Shown piece after piece: positions 8,051 to 17,178 of a stretch of DNA of 64,000 bases. The notes under the pieces were generated by a model. It made no database searches. It worked only from the letters and a program-made list of their open reading frames with translations, and had not been told where the DNA came from. Source of the stretch: MGML01 sp034416335. GTDB taxonomy: Bacteria > Chloroflexota > Dehalococcoidia > Dehalococcoidales > UBA2162. Each line of letters begins with the position of its first letter. Positions within the stretch are counted from its first letter, which is position 1. The translations under genes and the position numbers were made by a program. The stretch is taken from contig DAOULV010000023.1 in assembly GCA_034416335.1 (NCBI GenBank), positions 1 through 64,000 on the forward strand. Direction: 5' to 3'.

Positions 8051-8959
8051 ATGATGAACGAACTTAACAGCTCACATTTAAATATAATCGACACCATTAA
8101 GCTCAGGGGAAGAGAATTTACAGATGATGAGTTGAGCACTATTCGTGAAAGTGTGATAAATAACTTTGACAAAGGTCGTACTTATATATCAAGAGATATT
8201 TGTAATACCCTCAATTGGAAACAACCAAATGGTTGGCTAAAAGATAGAGCATGCCGTGACGTGTTACTTGAATTAGAAAAAAGAGAAATAATCAAACTTC
8301 CACCTCCTTTGGTAGTTAAGAACAACAAAAAATCTAACAAAGGCAATAGTATAAGTTATTTGAAAAATTTTGATCTGAATACACCTATATCCGAATTCCC
8401 AAATTCTATTGAACTAGAATTTGCAAAAGGTAATATTCAAGAGAAAGTCTGGAATGAACTGGTCAATCAATATCATTATTTGGGACATAGCACTACTGTT
8501 GGTAGGTGCATTAAGTATCTGATTAGATCTAACGACAGGTTACTAGGGGCACTCTCATTTTCATCTCCGGCATGGGAACTGGAGACTAGGAATAATATCC
8601 TTAACTCAATAGGTATTGAAAATCCAAGAGATTACACAATAAATAATTCTAGATTTCTCATTTTACCTATAGTGCAAGTAAATAATCTTGCATCACATGT
8701 GTTAGCTATAGCAGCAAAAAAGATTGTTAACGATTGGAAGGACTATTATTCCATAATTCCTCTGATTGCTGAAACTTTCGTTCAACCATCTCGATTCGAT
8801 GGCACCTGCTATAAGGCAGCCAACTGGATAGAAATTGGTACAACAAAAGGTTATGCTAAAAGAGGAAGATTTTATCGAAACAGTCAGGAACCCAAGAAGA
8901 TATTTTTGTATGGTTTAGATAAAAGAATACGAACAAAGTTGCTACAATTAGAGAAATAG
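8051..8959 (+). CDS. DruA/DUF4338 domain protein, operon gene 4
   Basis: A 302-residue protein with clear hallmarks of the DUF4338 family that includes DruA of the Druantia anti-phage system: YHYLGH near residue 140, LLGALSFSSPAWELETR, NNSRFLILPIVQVNNLASHV near residue 197, and the conserved block ETFVQPSRFDGTCYKAANW before GTTKGYAKRGR. The N-terminal 100 residues form a helical region with a possible winged helix. The Druantia helicase DruE is absent; instead the gene is 9 bp from a NurA-like gene and then a HerA-like ATPase. The mechanism of DruA is not settled in what I can recall, so the role here is inferred as defence. Confidence 0.8.
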   Translation: MMNELNSSHLNIIDTIKLRGREFTDDELSTIRESVINNFDKGRTYISRDICNTLNWKQPNGWLKDRACRDVLLELEKREIIKLPPPLVVKNNKKSNKGNSISYLKNFDLNTPISEFPNSIELEFAKGNIQEKVWNELVNQYHYLGHSTTVGRCIKYLIRSNDRLLGALSFSSPAWELETRNNILNSIGIENPRDYTINNSRFLILPIVQVNNLASHVLAIAAKKIVNDWKDYYSIIPLIAETFVQPSRFDGTCYKAANWIEIGTTKGYAKRGRFYRNSQEPKKIFLYGLDKRIRTKLLQLEK

Positions 8960-8967
8960 GCATTATA

Positions 8968-10023
8968 ATGAATGCACGAGATACCTTAAAGAATGCGCGA
9001 GAATTTATTCGTAAACAAGGCGGGCAAATTGCACCGCTCCCTATAACTGAAGAGGAATTGGATCCTTCAGCTCAAGATGATCAGTCACTTGAAACTTTTT
9101 CCTTAGAACCTACAAATTGCCAGAATGTTGAGTATTCATATCCAGATGACTGTGGAAACAGCGAATTCTCCTTTTTTGAAGATGGTAAACAGAGAACTCT
9201 ACATATAGGATTTATAGAAACCGAATATGGAGATCATACTGCTATAATTCCGGTACATTTTGTAGTTGTTGCCGCAGTAATCTTACAACGGCAAGAGCGT
9301 GAATTAAGCCTTTGGGATCAGCCAGTGATCCGAAGTGGAATATTGGTCGAAAAGTCACTTGTTCCGAATACACATGCTCTTAATGAATTTGAAAATCTCG
9401 GATTAGAAATAATCGATACAGAAGGTCTTGGAGGAGACTACTACGTATTGAGGAATAAAGCTTTACAAAAAGCAAAATCTATGAGATTAGAAGTCGAGGA
9501 TGAATTAATACGTCGATGGCGTACAAGCGATGATGCCCAAAACGGCTTTTTAATAGTAGATGGGACGTTGATGAATTTTCGCGACGAGGAGAATGTTAGG
9601 CATTGTATTGGTGTCAGTAAATCATTCGGTACTAGATATTTCACCACAAGTGAGCACAATCGTATATTACAAATGCAAGAATTTCAAAGATCTTGGACAT
9701 TTCGTTTCCACCATCCTGGAGATGCACTAAATTTGGGAGTACGTGACCGAGTAAGTTGGTACCTAAGACTTAGAACTAAAACTAACGCCGATCCTGAGTT
9801 TGGTCTTATCCGAGTAGAGATAAGTCACTCTTATCATAACCAGGCAACCGATTATGCTAATCGATTCTCTAAATCATTAATATCAGAAAGGCTACCTACT
9901 TCCTATCCGGATAGTCGGTGGGATAAACTTTTATATCCTATTCAAGAGTGTGAGAGTTATTTGTCAAGTGTAATACCTTCAATTCAAACCATCGCTTCCA
10001 GTATGAAAGGAGCGCTGTCATGA
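8968..10023 (+). CDS. NurA-like nuclease, operon gene 5
   Basis: A 351-residue protein resembling the NurA 5'-3' nuclease domain. The RNase-H-like core appears as FLIVDGTLMNF near residue 194 (first catalytic Asp region) and CIGVSKSFGTRYF near residue 214, and a late strand WYLRLRTK with acidic residues nearby. Pairing is diagnostic: the stop codon overlaps the start of a HerA-like ATPase gene (ATGA), the arrangement of HerA-NurA end-processing pairs in archaea and of bacterial HerA-nuclease defence systems. Sequence divergence is high, so the assignment rests on motif order plus context. Confidence 0.65.
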   Translation: MNARDTLKNAREFIRKQGGQIAPLPITEEELDPSAQDDQSLETFSLEPTNCQNVEYSYPDDCGNSEFSFFEDGKQRTLHIGFIETEYGDHTAIIPVHFVVVAAVILQRQERELSLWDQPVIRSGILVEKSLVPNTHALNEFENLGLEIIDTEGLGGDYYVLRNKALQKAKSMRLEVEDELIRRWRTSDDAQNGFLIVDGTLMNFRDEENVRHCIGVSKSFGTRYFTTSEHNRILQMQEFQRSWTFRFHHPGDALNLGVRDRVSWYLRLRTKTNADPEFGLIRVEISHSYHNQATDYANRFSKSLISERLPTSYPDSRWDKLLYPIQECESYLSSVIPSIQTIASSMKGALS

Positions 10024-11819
10024 CATATCAGTCGGTACCACAGGAAGAATCGCCTGAAATGCAAAATGAAGAGTTTAGCCTAAGTAATTTTCTGAATATT
10101 AGCTACGGAGTCATTGGTAGAACTGCATCGACGAGATTTGAACCCAACACTTCCGGTAAATTCCACTTTTGGTTATCGAAACTTGCGCCTAATCTTCCAG
10201 CTGATGATGATCATGAAGTTCCTACTCCTAACGAAACTCAAGAAGTTGGTAGAGACCGGGAAGAAGTGGCGCCAATAGAAATAGGAAATATCGTGGCTGC
10301 ATATTCAGATGATGAGGTAGATATTACATTTGGTACAGTAACAGAAATGAGATCATATAGCGATGTGGAGAGTTTCATTTCTGATTATTTAAGTCATGAT
10401 TTTGGCGATGCCACTATTCAAGTTCCGACTGATATTACTGAAGTAATTGTTGTCACTTGTGCTGTAATGCGTAATATATCACTTAAGACCAAGCCCGTGG
10501 GGAGATCTCGAGTATATTTCCCGAGTACATTAGGGATTCAATTTTCCTACGGAATCGTTGATGAAAATGGTGAAATAACCTTTAGAGGTGCGCCTATACC
10601 CTTTGGAGTATTTGAAAACGGTGATGGCACTATTGCTCCAATCAGTGTAGACGAAAATTTCTTACTCGGACCGGAAGGCGCTCATCTTAATGTTTCTGGT
10701 ATTTCAGGCTTAGCATCAAAAACTTCAGCAATTGAATTTACGATCAACTCTCTTCTCACTCACACTCGTAAGAGACTGGCTGTAGTGATGTTCAATGTTA
10801 AAAGTCAAGATTTACTTTACATCGATCAGGTGAATCCGAGACTCGCGGAGGAAGAATGGTCACAATGGGCATATGACATTTTAGGTGTACCTCAAGAACC
10901 ATTTGCTAATGCAAGTTTCTATGCACCTGCAGATCCTAGAAATGCACCAGATGGGACACAGAGTTCCAGAAGTCTTGAAGTACAGCCCTTCGAATGGAAT
11001 TTACCTATGATTTATCAGCAAATTCCAACTCTATTTGACCAGATGGATTGGGATGATAGGATGGAAGGAGTCTGGTTTACAATACAGGGCGATATAGAAA
11101 GTGGCCAAATTTTATCTTACGGGCAAATGGTTAATTCGGTTCAAAATCTTATCAATACAGCAACAAATAATCAGCGACAATGGGTAAGAGGCAACCATAT
11201 TTCTACTTGGCAAAAAATGTTATCACACTTAAGGCGATTTCCACAATCTTATCAAGGATTGATAACACCTGCTGGTACGGGTAGGGACATACCATGGAAT
11301 GAGTTACAGGAAAATAGTGTTTGGATCATCGACATTGAAATGCTCGCTGATCGAGGTCAAAGGCTGGTATTTGGTCGTTCAGTGTATGCTATTAGCGAGA
11401 TGTTAGAATCTGATGATAGCAACCTAGACGCAGTTGTAGTATTTGTTGACGAATTAAACAAATTTGCTCCTTCAGGAAATGTTAGAACTCCACTGAAATC
11501 TAGGTTAATTGATATCACAGCAAGAGGACGAAGCATAGGAATGGTTCTTTTCGGTGCGGAACAATTTGTTTCATCAGTAGACAGAGAAATCGTCGAAAAT
11601 AGTTCAACGTATCTATTCGGACACACTGAAACAAATGAACTACGTAGCCCTACATTTAGTGCGTTGAGTGATGAAGTAAAAACAAAATTGACGATGCTTC
11701 CTCAAGGACAACTGTTAATTAAATTTGCAAAATTCCCACAGCCAATATTCTTGAAATTCCCATTTCCCGCATGTTGTCCTGGTGATCAATATAGTTCAGA
11801 AGACGTGGGAGATCAGTAG
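10020..11819 (+). CDS. HerA-like hexameric ATPase/DNA translocase, operon gene 6
   Basis: A 599-residue P-loop ATPase of the HerA/FtsK (DUF87-like) group. After an N-terminal beta-rich domain and an acidic stretch, the Walker A motif is GISGLASKTS near residue 226 and Walker B is VVFVDELNKF near residue 471; a later FGAEQF segment fits sensor-like residues of the family. HerA forms hexamers that pump DNA and drive the partner nuclease. It overlaps the NurA-like gene by 4 bp and ends the six-gene operon. The Walker A has Ala where many families have Gly-Lys spacing variation, but the Lys-Thr-Ser are intact, so activity is expected. Confidence 0.8.
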   Translation: MTYQSVPQEESPEMQNEEFSLSNFLNISYGVIGRTASTRFEPNTSGKFHFWLSKLAPNLPADDDHEVPTPNETQEVGRDREEVAPIEIGNIVAAYSDDEVDITFGTVTEMRSYSDVESFISDYLSHDFGDATIQVPTDITEVIVVTCAVMRNISLKTKPVGRSRVYFPSTLGIQFSYGIVDENGEITFRGAPIPFGVFENGDGTIAPISVDENFLLGPEGAHLNVSGISGLASKTSAIEFTINSLLTHTRKRLAVVMFNVKSQDLLYIDQVNPRLAEEEWSQWAYDILGVPQEPFANASFYAPADPRNAPDGTQSSRSLEVQPFEWNLPMIYQQIPTLFDQMDWDDRMEGVWFTIQGDIESGQILSYGQMVNSVQNLINTATNNQRQWVRGNHISTWQKMLSHLRRFPQSYQGLITPAGTGRDIPWNELQENSVWIIDIEMLADRGQRLVFGRSVYAISEMLESDDSNLDAVVVFVDELNKFAPSGNVRTPLKSRLIDITARGRSIGMVLFGAEQFVSSVDREIVENSSTYLFGHTETNELRSPTFSALSDEVKTKLTMLPQGQLLIKFAKFPQPIFLKFPFPACCPGDQYSSEDVGDQ

Positions 11820-11914
11820 AGCACAATATTGTCTCTAGCATTGTCATTAATCGCAGTGTTATTTACTGCTAATGCAGTATATTGTACTGCAAAAATATAC
11901 AAGTTGATACACGA

Positions 11915-12739
11915 TTAAGGGAGGACCTTCTTCAGATACTCCTGCCAGTATCCTTCATCATCACCTACTATCTCATGAAGCCAGCAATACATCATCAATA
12001 TCTCGAATTCTTGTTTCCTGCCTTTTGTGAAAGCTTTTTTGGGCATTTTCGTATACAGTGAGTTGATATTAAACAGGTTCGTACCTTTCTTGAAATCGTA
12101 TTCATACTTCATCCAAGGATCTTGTGTCGTTAATTTATGAGTGGATGGCCAGAGGTCCTTATTGTCCCAAAAATAATTCACCCAATTCTCTGCGAACGTC
12201 ATAACGTTCACTCGATATTTCATCCATGTCTTATTAATCCAGTCATTGATGTCTTCAGAGAAAAAAGGTGACTCTGATCTCCAGGCTTGCTGACTCTGTA
12301 TTCGATGATATTCTTTTATAAACAGGAACAGCATTTCGGTCTGGTCTCTGAGGAAAGGATACTTCTTAATCAACTTAGAATAACAGTCGTATGATAAGCT
12401 TCTGAATTCTTGGTCTGTGTTGAAGAGAAAGAAGAACACATTTTGATCTAGAATGAAACCAATAGCTCTATTAACATAGCTCCCATGGTCAGTGTTTATC
12501 CCAACAAGCCAATCCTGGATTTCTGGATCGTATTCCCGTAGCTGTTTTCGGTACTTTTCTATCTTCTCATTTTGTAATACGGTTTTATTCTCTGCAACCG
12601 TAATATTCAGGTAGTTATTAAAATATTCGAAAACATAGTTAACACATATCCGTAGATTTTCCGTTCGAGTATCGGCATCAAATTCATCAATCTTATCTTC
12701 TTTCTTACGGCGAATAATATAGTCTTCAAGTCTTAACAT
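11915..12739 (-). CDS. Hypothetical protein (274 aa)
   Basis: Not recognised. A soluble, helix-rich protein high in aromatic residues (many Trp, Tyr and Phe, for example WMKYRVNVMTFAENWVNYFW), without a signal peptide or long hydrophobic segment. It is transcribed toward the HerA operon, with about 95 bp between the convergent ends. It is the last intact gene before the tRNA-derived repeat and therefore lies at the island edge. Its low GC and position suggest it arrived with the island. A defence role is possible from context alone. Confidence 0.6.
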   Translation of the reverse strand: MLRLEDYIIRRKKEDKIDEFDADTRTENLRICVNYVFEYFNNYLNITVAENKTVLQNEKIEKYRKQLREYDPEIQDWLVGINTDHGSYVNRAIGFILDQNVFFFLFNTDQEFRSLSYDCYSKLIKKYPFLRDQTEMLFLFIKEYHRIQSQQAWRSESPFFSEDINDWINKTWMKYRVNVMTFAENWVNYFWDNKDLWPSTHKLTTQDPWMKYEYDFKKGTNLFNINSLYTKMPKKAFTKGRKQEFEILMMYCWLHEIVGDDEGYWQEYLKKVLP

Positions 12740-13009
12740 GTCATCTCCTTGATAATGTTACTTCAACAAAATCTTTTCTATTTCCAAGGTAGATGTCAAG
12801 ACTTACAGAATAGCATCTTTATGGAATAATGGAATAGCAAAAGGCGACGAATCAGCCGGTCATGAAGAATCGGCAGGCATTGATGATGAAGACAAAAATT
12901 GCGGTAAGAATTTCGTATTGACTTCTGTTTTAGCCTCAATTATAATCCAAAACAGAAAGGAGGCAAGCGGTCGGTTCAGCAAGCGACTGGTTGCTTTTCT
13001 GCCGAGAAG
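12740..13009. other. Gene-free island edge
   Basis: No open reading frame with protein-like content is visible. The stretch contains a promoter/operator at 12918-12956 followed by an AAAGGAGG at 12956-12963 that has no start codon at a useful distance. It looks like the truncated front of a gene cut off by the junction at the tRNA repeat. Confidence 0.5.
12918..12956 (+). promoter_or_regulatory. Orphan sigma-70 promoter with operator
   Basis: TTGACT (12918-12923), 17-bp spacer, perfect TATAAT (12941-12946). An inverted repeat TCTGTTTT (12924-12931) / AAAACAGA (12949-12956) brackets the -10 box, the geometry of a repressor site. No gene follows before the tRNA-like repeat, so its target is lost or is a short RNA. 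Confidence 0.65.
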
Positions 13010-13051
13010 CTCTTAATCAGCCGGTTGGAGGTTCGAGTCCTCCGCGGCTCA
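13010..13051 (+). repeat. tRNA-Lys(CUU) 3'-half repeat, attachment-site copy 1
   Basis: Starts at the anticodon loop CTCTTAA and contains the complete T arm GGAGG-TTCGAGT-CCTCC and the acceptor 3' strand GCGGCTCA. No matching GAGCCGC acceptor 5' strand or D arm lies upstream, so this is a half gene left by site-specific integration. A second copy, identical at 41 of 42 positions, occurs at 17179-17220. Confidence 0.85.
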
Positions 13052-13094
13052 GACTCAATTCCTAGAATCGATTTTTGGAATTTTTCATATTCTT

Positions 13095-13247
13095 TCAGTT
13101 TCTCAAATCTTCGTATATATCCTTGAAGTTTTCTTTCAATTCATCCGGAGATGTGCCCTGACTTCTATAGTCGGGATATTCTTCTAGCCAGCCCACCCAC
13201 ATGCCATTCTCATGGTAGTAAATAAACTCAAGAGTTTCCATTTTCAT
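13095..13247 (-). CDS. HicB-like short antitoxin-type protein, orphan
   Basis: A 50-residue protein starting MKMETLEFIYYHENGMWVGW and continuing EEYPDYRSQGTSPDELKENF, the short partial RNase-H-like fold of HicB antitoxins (strand, Gly-rich turn with a W-x-G-W-x-E-E-Y-P-D core, then a helix). The frame is open further upstream but the sequence before this Met does not look like HicB. No HicA toxin gene (small double-stranded-RNA-binding-like protein) is visible on either side, so the pair is incomplete or the protein has been recruited alone. It is the gene nearest the left boundary of the second island. Confidence 0.6.
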   Translation of the reverse strand: MKMETLEFIYYHENGMWVGWLEEYPDYRSQGTSPDELKENFKDIYEDLRN

Positions 13248-13350
13248 CCTACCCGCTTGTAAAATCCAATCATTTGAAATTATATCAGAATTTCTATAAT
13301 AAAAAATATGTTCTGTCAAAAGCAAATACAAAGAATGGGGGAAGATTAAT

Positions 13351-13752
13351 CTATTTCTTTCTGTCAGACTTTCTAGGTTTTGATTCAAAGAATTTAATCA
13401 CCTTCTCTCGCAGGTATCGTTCGGCAAATGAATTAACGGTGCCGTCAGGATATATTATTCTGTTGCCGATAAGAGGTTTCATTTTATTCTCTAATGCCAC
13501 CTCAGAAAGAGAAGTCCCGAGTTTATCCTTGAGTTCTTTTAAACTGTAAGTAGTATTTTGCCAGAGTCATTCCCATAATTTATTTACCGATTCACCGGGA
13601 GAGCCTTTGATTTTACTGATACGCCTTATATCCAGGCTAGTCCATGCAACGATGATTTTTACCAGCTCTGGATTGTCATCGAGTAACAGCACAATCTCAG
13701 GCTTTTCATTCTGTTTGAACCAGTCCAACTTTTCGGTATATAGATTGTCCAT
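13351..13752 (-). pseudogene. Small partner protein of the SPL cassette, interrupted by an in-frame TGA
   Basis: Reading through a TGA at 13567-13569 gives a continuous 133-codon frame that aligns along its length with the intact gene at 22917-23288: LYTEKLDWFKQNEKPEIVLL before the stop and GTSLS, then GNRIIYPDGTVNSF after it. The TGA falls exactly where the paralogue has a TGG Trp (LWE-stop-LWQN against WVW-LWEN), a one-base change. No bacterial SECIS-like hairpin is evident, so this is best read as a recent nonsense mutation. The start at 13752 is coupled to the end of the ParB-like gene. The family function is not known to me. Confidence 0.7.
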
Positions 13753-13756
13753 TGAA

Positions 13757-14404
13757 CTATACCCGGTACCGAATATATGGGTAATTTTCAAGATAGAAAC
13801 GTGCTAAGTGCGTGAGTGCATGGCTGCGTGATGGTTCTTCTTTTATTCTAGATATCAAATCCAGGGCGAGGTTTATTTCTCTGGCTTCAGATTCTTCTAC
13901 CATAAAAGTAAAGCTGACGGGAATAGTGAACTTACCTCCTTCAGAAGTGTTTGATATGATTTCGTCTGCCTCAAGGTGTGATAGGCGTTTTAATTCCTCA
14001 ATCTGTTTATTGTTATCTGGAAGAAGTGCCGTCAGTTCATCAGCTTCGTAGGATTTAAAAAGGTTTTCTAAAAGTATTGCTCTTCGCTCGGGGACTTCTT
14101 TACCAGACAGTCGATTAAGGGTTGCCAGATAAAGTCTTGTCTGAGAATCGTCAAGTTTCCAGACCAGGCAGTTTATTGTTCGATAACTAAGAGCGCGAAG
14201 TACACGTAAACGATTATGCCCATTGATAATCTGAAACTTACCTCTTTCGCTAGGATGCAGACGAACCGTCAACGGTTCATACCTGCCACTCCGCTCTATA
14301 TGACGCCTTAGTTTACGGGCTGTTTCCGCATTCATAAAGTTACTGTTTTCTGGATGTTCGACCAATAATTCAATAGGGATTTCCTGTATTTTTATATTAT
14401 CCAT
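13757..14404 (-). CDS. ParB/sulfiredoxin-like N-terminal domain protein
   Basis: A 215-residue protein whose first 110 residues are a ParB-like nuclease/CTPase fold: IQEIPIELLVEHPENSNF, then LRRHIERSGRYEPLTVR, then FQIINGHNRLRVLRAL, which carries the conserved G-H-x-R box. The C-terminal part is helical and not a typical ParB DNA-binding domain. It starts 10 bp after the radical SAM gene and is followed directly by the small partner gene, so the three form one operon. In islands, ParB-domain proteins of this kind often accompany modification or repair enzymes rather than chromosome segregation. The start was set at the Met before DNIKIQEIP; upstream sequence overlaps the neighbouring gene in another frame. 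Confidence 0.75.
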   Translation of the reverse strand: MDNIKIQEIPIELLVEHPENSNFMNAETARKLRRHIERSGRYEPLTVRLHPSERGKFQIINGHNRLRVLRALSYRTINCLVWKLDDSQTRLYLATLNRLSGKEVPERRAILLENLFKSYEADELTALLPDNNKQIEELKRLSHLEADEIISNTSEGGKFTIPVSFTFMVEESEAREINLALDLISRIKEEPSRSHALTHLARFYLENYPYIRYRV

Positions 14405-14414
14405 TTTATCTATT

Positions 14415-15362
14415 CTATTCGAATAAGTTTCCCTGAGAAGGAATCTCAGTGGAATTCGACCAGTGTCCGACAATATTACAGCTTCCGCCAATATCCGGGT
14501 TCATGCAGCCACAAACTGAGATCTCTATACCGTATATACCAGCGATTCTCTTTACATTCTCGTATATTTCATTCCGCGTAGAGGGAGGTAGAGGGACGAT
14601 AGAAGAATGAGGAGAAAGAACAGGCATACGCCCGGATAAATAGTGACTCATTATACGTTTGGTTATCGAACTGTCGTTTATATATTTTTGCAGGTTTCGA
14701 GCAATCATCGGACGTAGAAATAGTGTGCTTATTGCCGCTTTTTTTATGCCCGTATTAGCTAAAGTCTCTAATAGACTATTCATGGATACCTCAGTATCGG
14801 TAATTCCTGGTATTATGGGTATTATCCTAGCCTCAACTTGTATACCTGCATTGACCAGAGCTTCTATTTGCTTGAGACGTACACTTACAGAAGCAGCATT
14901 GGGCTCAAAGATGCGTCTTACCGAATCATCTGCGGTGATTGTGCCTATCTGGACTCTGACGATATGAGCATGTTCTCGCAAAAGACCTAGAGTTTTCTCC
15001 GGTATTTTCCCCTTGGTTAAAAAAGCCACCCCAATATCTTTGGCAAGCAATAGATTTAAAACACGGTGACTTAGTTCCAGCACGTTCTCTAGAGGTTGAA
15101 AAAGGTCACTCGAGGGGCTGAAATACACTGCCTGCGGTAATTTCCTTTTTAATGAGAGTTCTTTTTCCAATTTTTCCAGGATGTTAACGTATAAAGAAAC
15201 TTTGTTGTCGCCTGGATATACGGAGTATCCGCGAGCGTAGCAATAGAGACAACTATGAGCACATCCCAGGGTTAAATTAACTGTCGGAATATTAGACAGG
15301 CAGGAGAGACTGGATGGAGTGAGAATTGCAGATTTTCTTTCTGTATATTTCAACACTACCAT
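14415..15362 (-). CDS. Radical SAM protein, spore photoproduct lyase-like
   Basis: A 315-residue radical SAM enzyme. Cys33, Cys37 and Cys40 (LGCAHSCLYCYARG) form the C-x3-C-x2-C site for the 4Fe-4S cluster that cleaves S-adenosylmethionine. The following VYFSPSSDLFQP strand and VAFLTKG, ARIIPIIPGITD segments match the SPL branch, whose founding member repairs UV spore photoproduct in DNA; many relatives have unknown substrates. Extra Cys near the C-terminus (VCGCMNP) could bind a second cluster. It overlaps the broken gene upstream by 7 bp and is followed by the ParB-like gene. A related but distinct cassette lies at 22.9-24.5 kb. Confidence 0.8.
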   Translation of the reverse strand: MVVLKYTERKSAILTPSSLSCLSNIPTVNLTLGCAHSCLYCYARGYSVYPGDNKVSLYVNILEKLEKELSLKRKLPQAVYFSPSSDLFQPLENVLELSHRVLNLLLAKDIGVAFLTKGKIPEKTLGLLREHAHIVRVQIGTITADDSVRRIFEPNAASVSVRLKQIEALVNAGIQVEARIIPIIPGITDTEVSMNSLLETLANTGIKKAAISTLFLRPMIARNLQKYINDSSITKRIMSHYLSGRMPVLSPHSSIVPLPPSTRNEIYENVKRIAGIYGIEISVCGCMNPDIGGSCNIVGHWSNSTEIPSQGNLFE

Positions 15363-16963
15363 ATGTATTCACCTTTAAGATTCAGGTAATGCTCTTTAGA
15401 CTTGTGTGAAAATATGTAAGCAAAGTTACCTCTAAGTTTTAAGGTTTTGGTCATATCACAGACCATAATGTCATTAAGCGAAAAAGCAGTCATGTGATCG
15501 ATGAGTTCACGAGAAGTCAGATCCATATCGATGATAATCGTGTAATCACAAACAGTCATGAGGCAATCAATAATACTTCTCCCGTCTGTAGTTACCAGAC
15601 ATTCGGGGTTGAATTTCCGTGCGGGAAGTACGAAATCCTGGTTCTTTATATCTCCACATACTTTAGAATCTAACAATGTCATGCTCTTATAGAACCGGGT
15701 AAGTGATACAAGAGAGTATATTTTTTCGTTCGTTCTATACTTACTTGAATTCGAAATTGCCAGATTGTCTACTCCCCCTCCGGTTGGAGACAGACTGTTT
15801 TCAGGAAGGACCGATTCGATGTTAGATGTAGGAAATAAATCTTTGAGCATCTCTGTTAACTTTTCAGAATCTAAATTTACAAAGAAGAAATTACCGCAGG
15901 TATCTAGCACTTTCGAGATCAAAGCAATTCTTATCCCGTCGGTTTTAGTTGACGGAAGTACCCGACTTAACCAATTCCTGTAGTCATCGCCAGTATATTC
16001 CAGACTACCAATTTACGCTTGCATATTATCTTGAAGAAAGAATCTGGCAGGATTAGGAGGTTCCAGATCAACAGATCGCAGTCGGAATCTCGGTGTGAAT
16101 CCGAATTGTCCTCCCAATTTCTGGATTTTACGGCAAAGTGTGGCAACAAGGCTGCTGCTTCCAGCTCCTATATCTAAAAACTCTATAGTAATATCATCAT
16201 TGAAATATTTGTGCTCGGATTGGATTACAGGTTTAACAATACCCTGAAATATTTGTCTTCCTCGTTCGGCGGTCCATGGGTCGGTTGCATATTTAATACT
16301 ATCTACAAATTTATTTAGTAGTTGGAAACTTTTCCCCCGCTTTTCTATAGACACTGCAGGATAGAAGAAGAGTGACATCGGAGAATCCTTAGATAGTGAA
16401 TACTGCCTGTAATGAAAAAATAATTCCGGTTTCTTATCTCCATTAACTGTAATCACAGGAAGAAAACGGGAGTCGTCTAAAGAGTTAGGAAACTTCAGTT
16501 TAGCTAAGAGATAGCAAGGATTCCGCGTTGTACAGATTCCGGCAGCGAGTATCTCAGCGTCGGAATCTGTTAAGATTATTCCGAAGCATTCGAAACCTAA
16601 AACCGCCCTAAGTGCGCTTAACCATGATTGAGTAGCGCAGGTTTCCGAATAATTTGATAGAAAAGTGTTGAGTAAAGAAAAGTAATGGTAACAGAAATCT
16701 TTCATTAATGAGGAACTAAATCCACAGTGAATATAATTTCTCCAAACAAAATGAAGCTTGTAAAGATTATCCTCTAATTCCTTGTGTTTAAGTTCATACA
16801 ATGGCTGCCAGTATGCATTCCAATCCTTTGTTTCTAAAATAAACCTTCCACTATTAAAAACCTTAACACTGGTAAGGATAGTATCTTTCTCCAGGACTGA
16901 CAAAAGTAGTCCCCTATTACGGACTCTTATAAGATTATTTAGCGGTATCGCTGCTGTTTTCAT
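15356..16963 (-). pseudogene. SAM-dependent methyltransferase-like gene interrupted by an in-frame TAA
   Basis: Two open stretches lie in the same frame and are separated only by a TAA at 16013-16015; together they make a 535-codon gene. The N-terminal half ends in a class I methyltransferase start: FLDIGAGSSSLVATL (SAM-binding glycine motif) and SVDLEPPNP (acidic loop). The region after the stop (EYTGDDYRNWLSRVL, then NFFFVNLDSEKLTEMLK) continues the domain. A single nonsense change is the simplest explanation. The last codons overlap the radical SAM gene, so all genes of this island form one minus-strand operon. The methylated substrate is unknown; Cys-rich residues are scattered in the N-terminal part. 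Confidence 0.65.
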
Positions 16964-17178
16964 TTCCGATTCCAAAATATATCATATGTGTATGCAAAGA
17001 ACAAGTGTTCTATTGGCATAATAACACTATATAATTTTTAAGACAATGGTATTTTGACGTGATTATCGTGTGACGTTGAGTAAAGAAAAGCAGATTCGTT
17101 TTTTAACAAACCTGCTTTAACAAGATACGTACGTTCTTTATATCGATAAATATGATTCTTTTTATCCGGGAAAATCAC

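Noticed and set aside
12960..13051. A complete tRNA-Lys gene at the left repeat
   Set aside because: The 5' acceptor strand (GAGCCGC) and D arm are missing upstream; only the half from the anticodon loop onward is present. The same holds for the copy at 17179.
13373..13549. A HicA toxin partner for the HicB-like gene
   Set aside because: The open frame is the antisense of the small SPL partner gene and has no HicA pattern.
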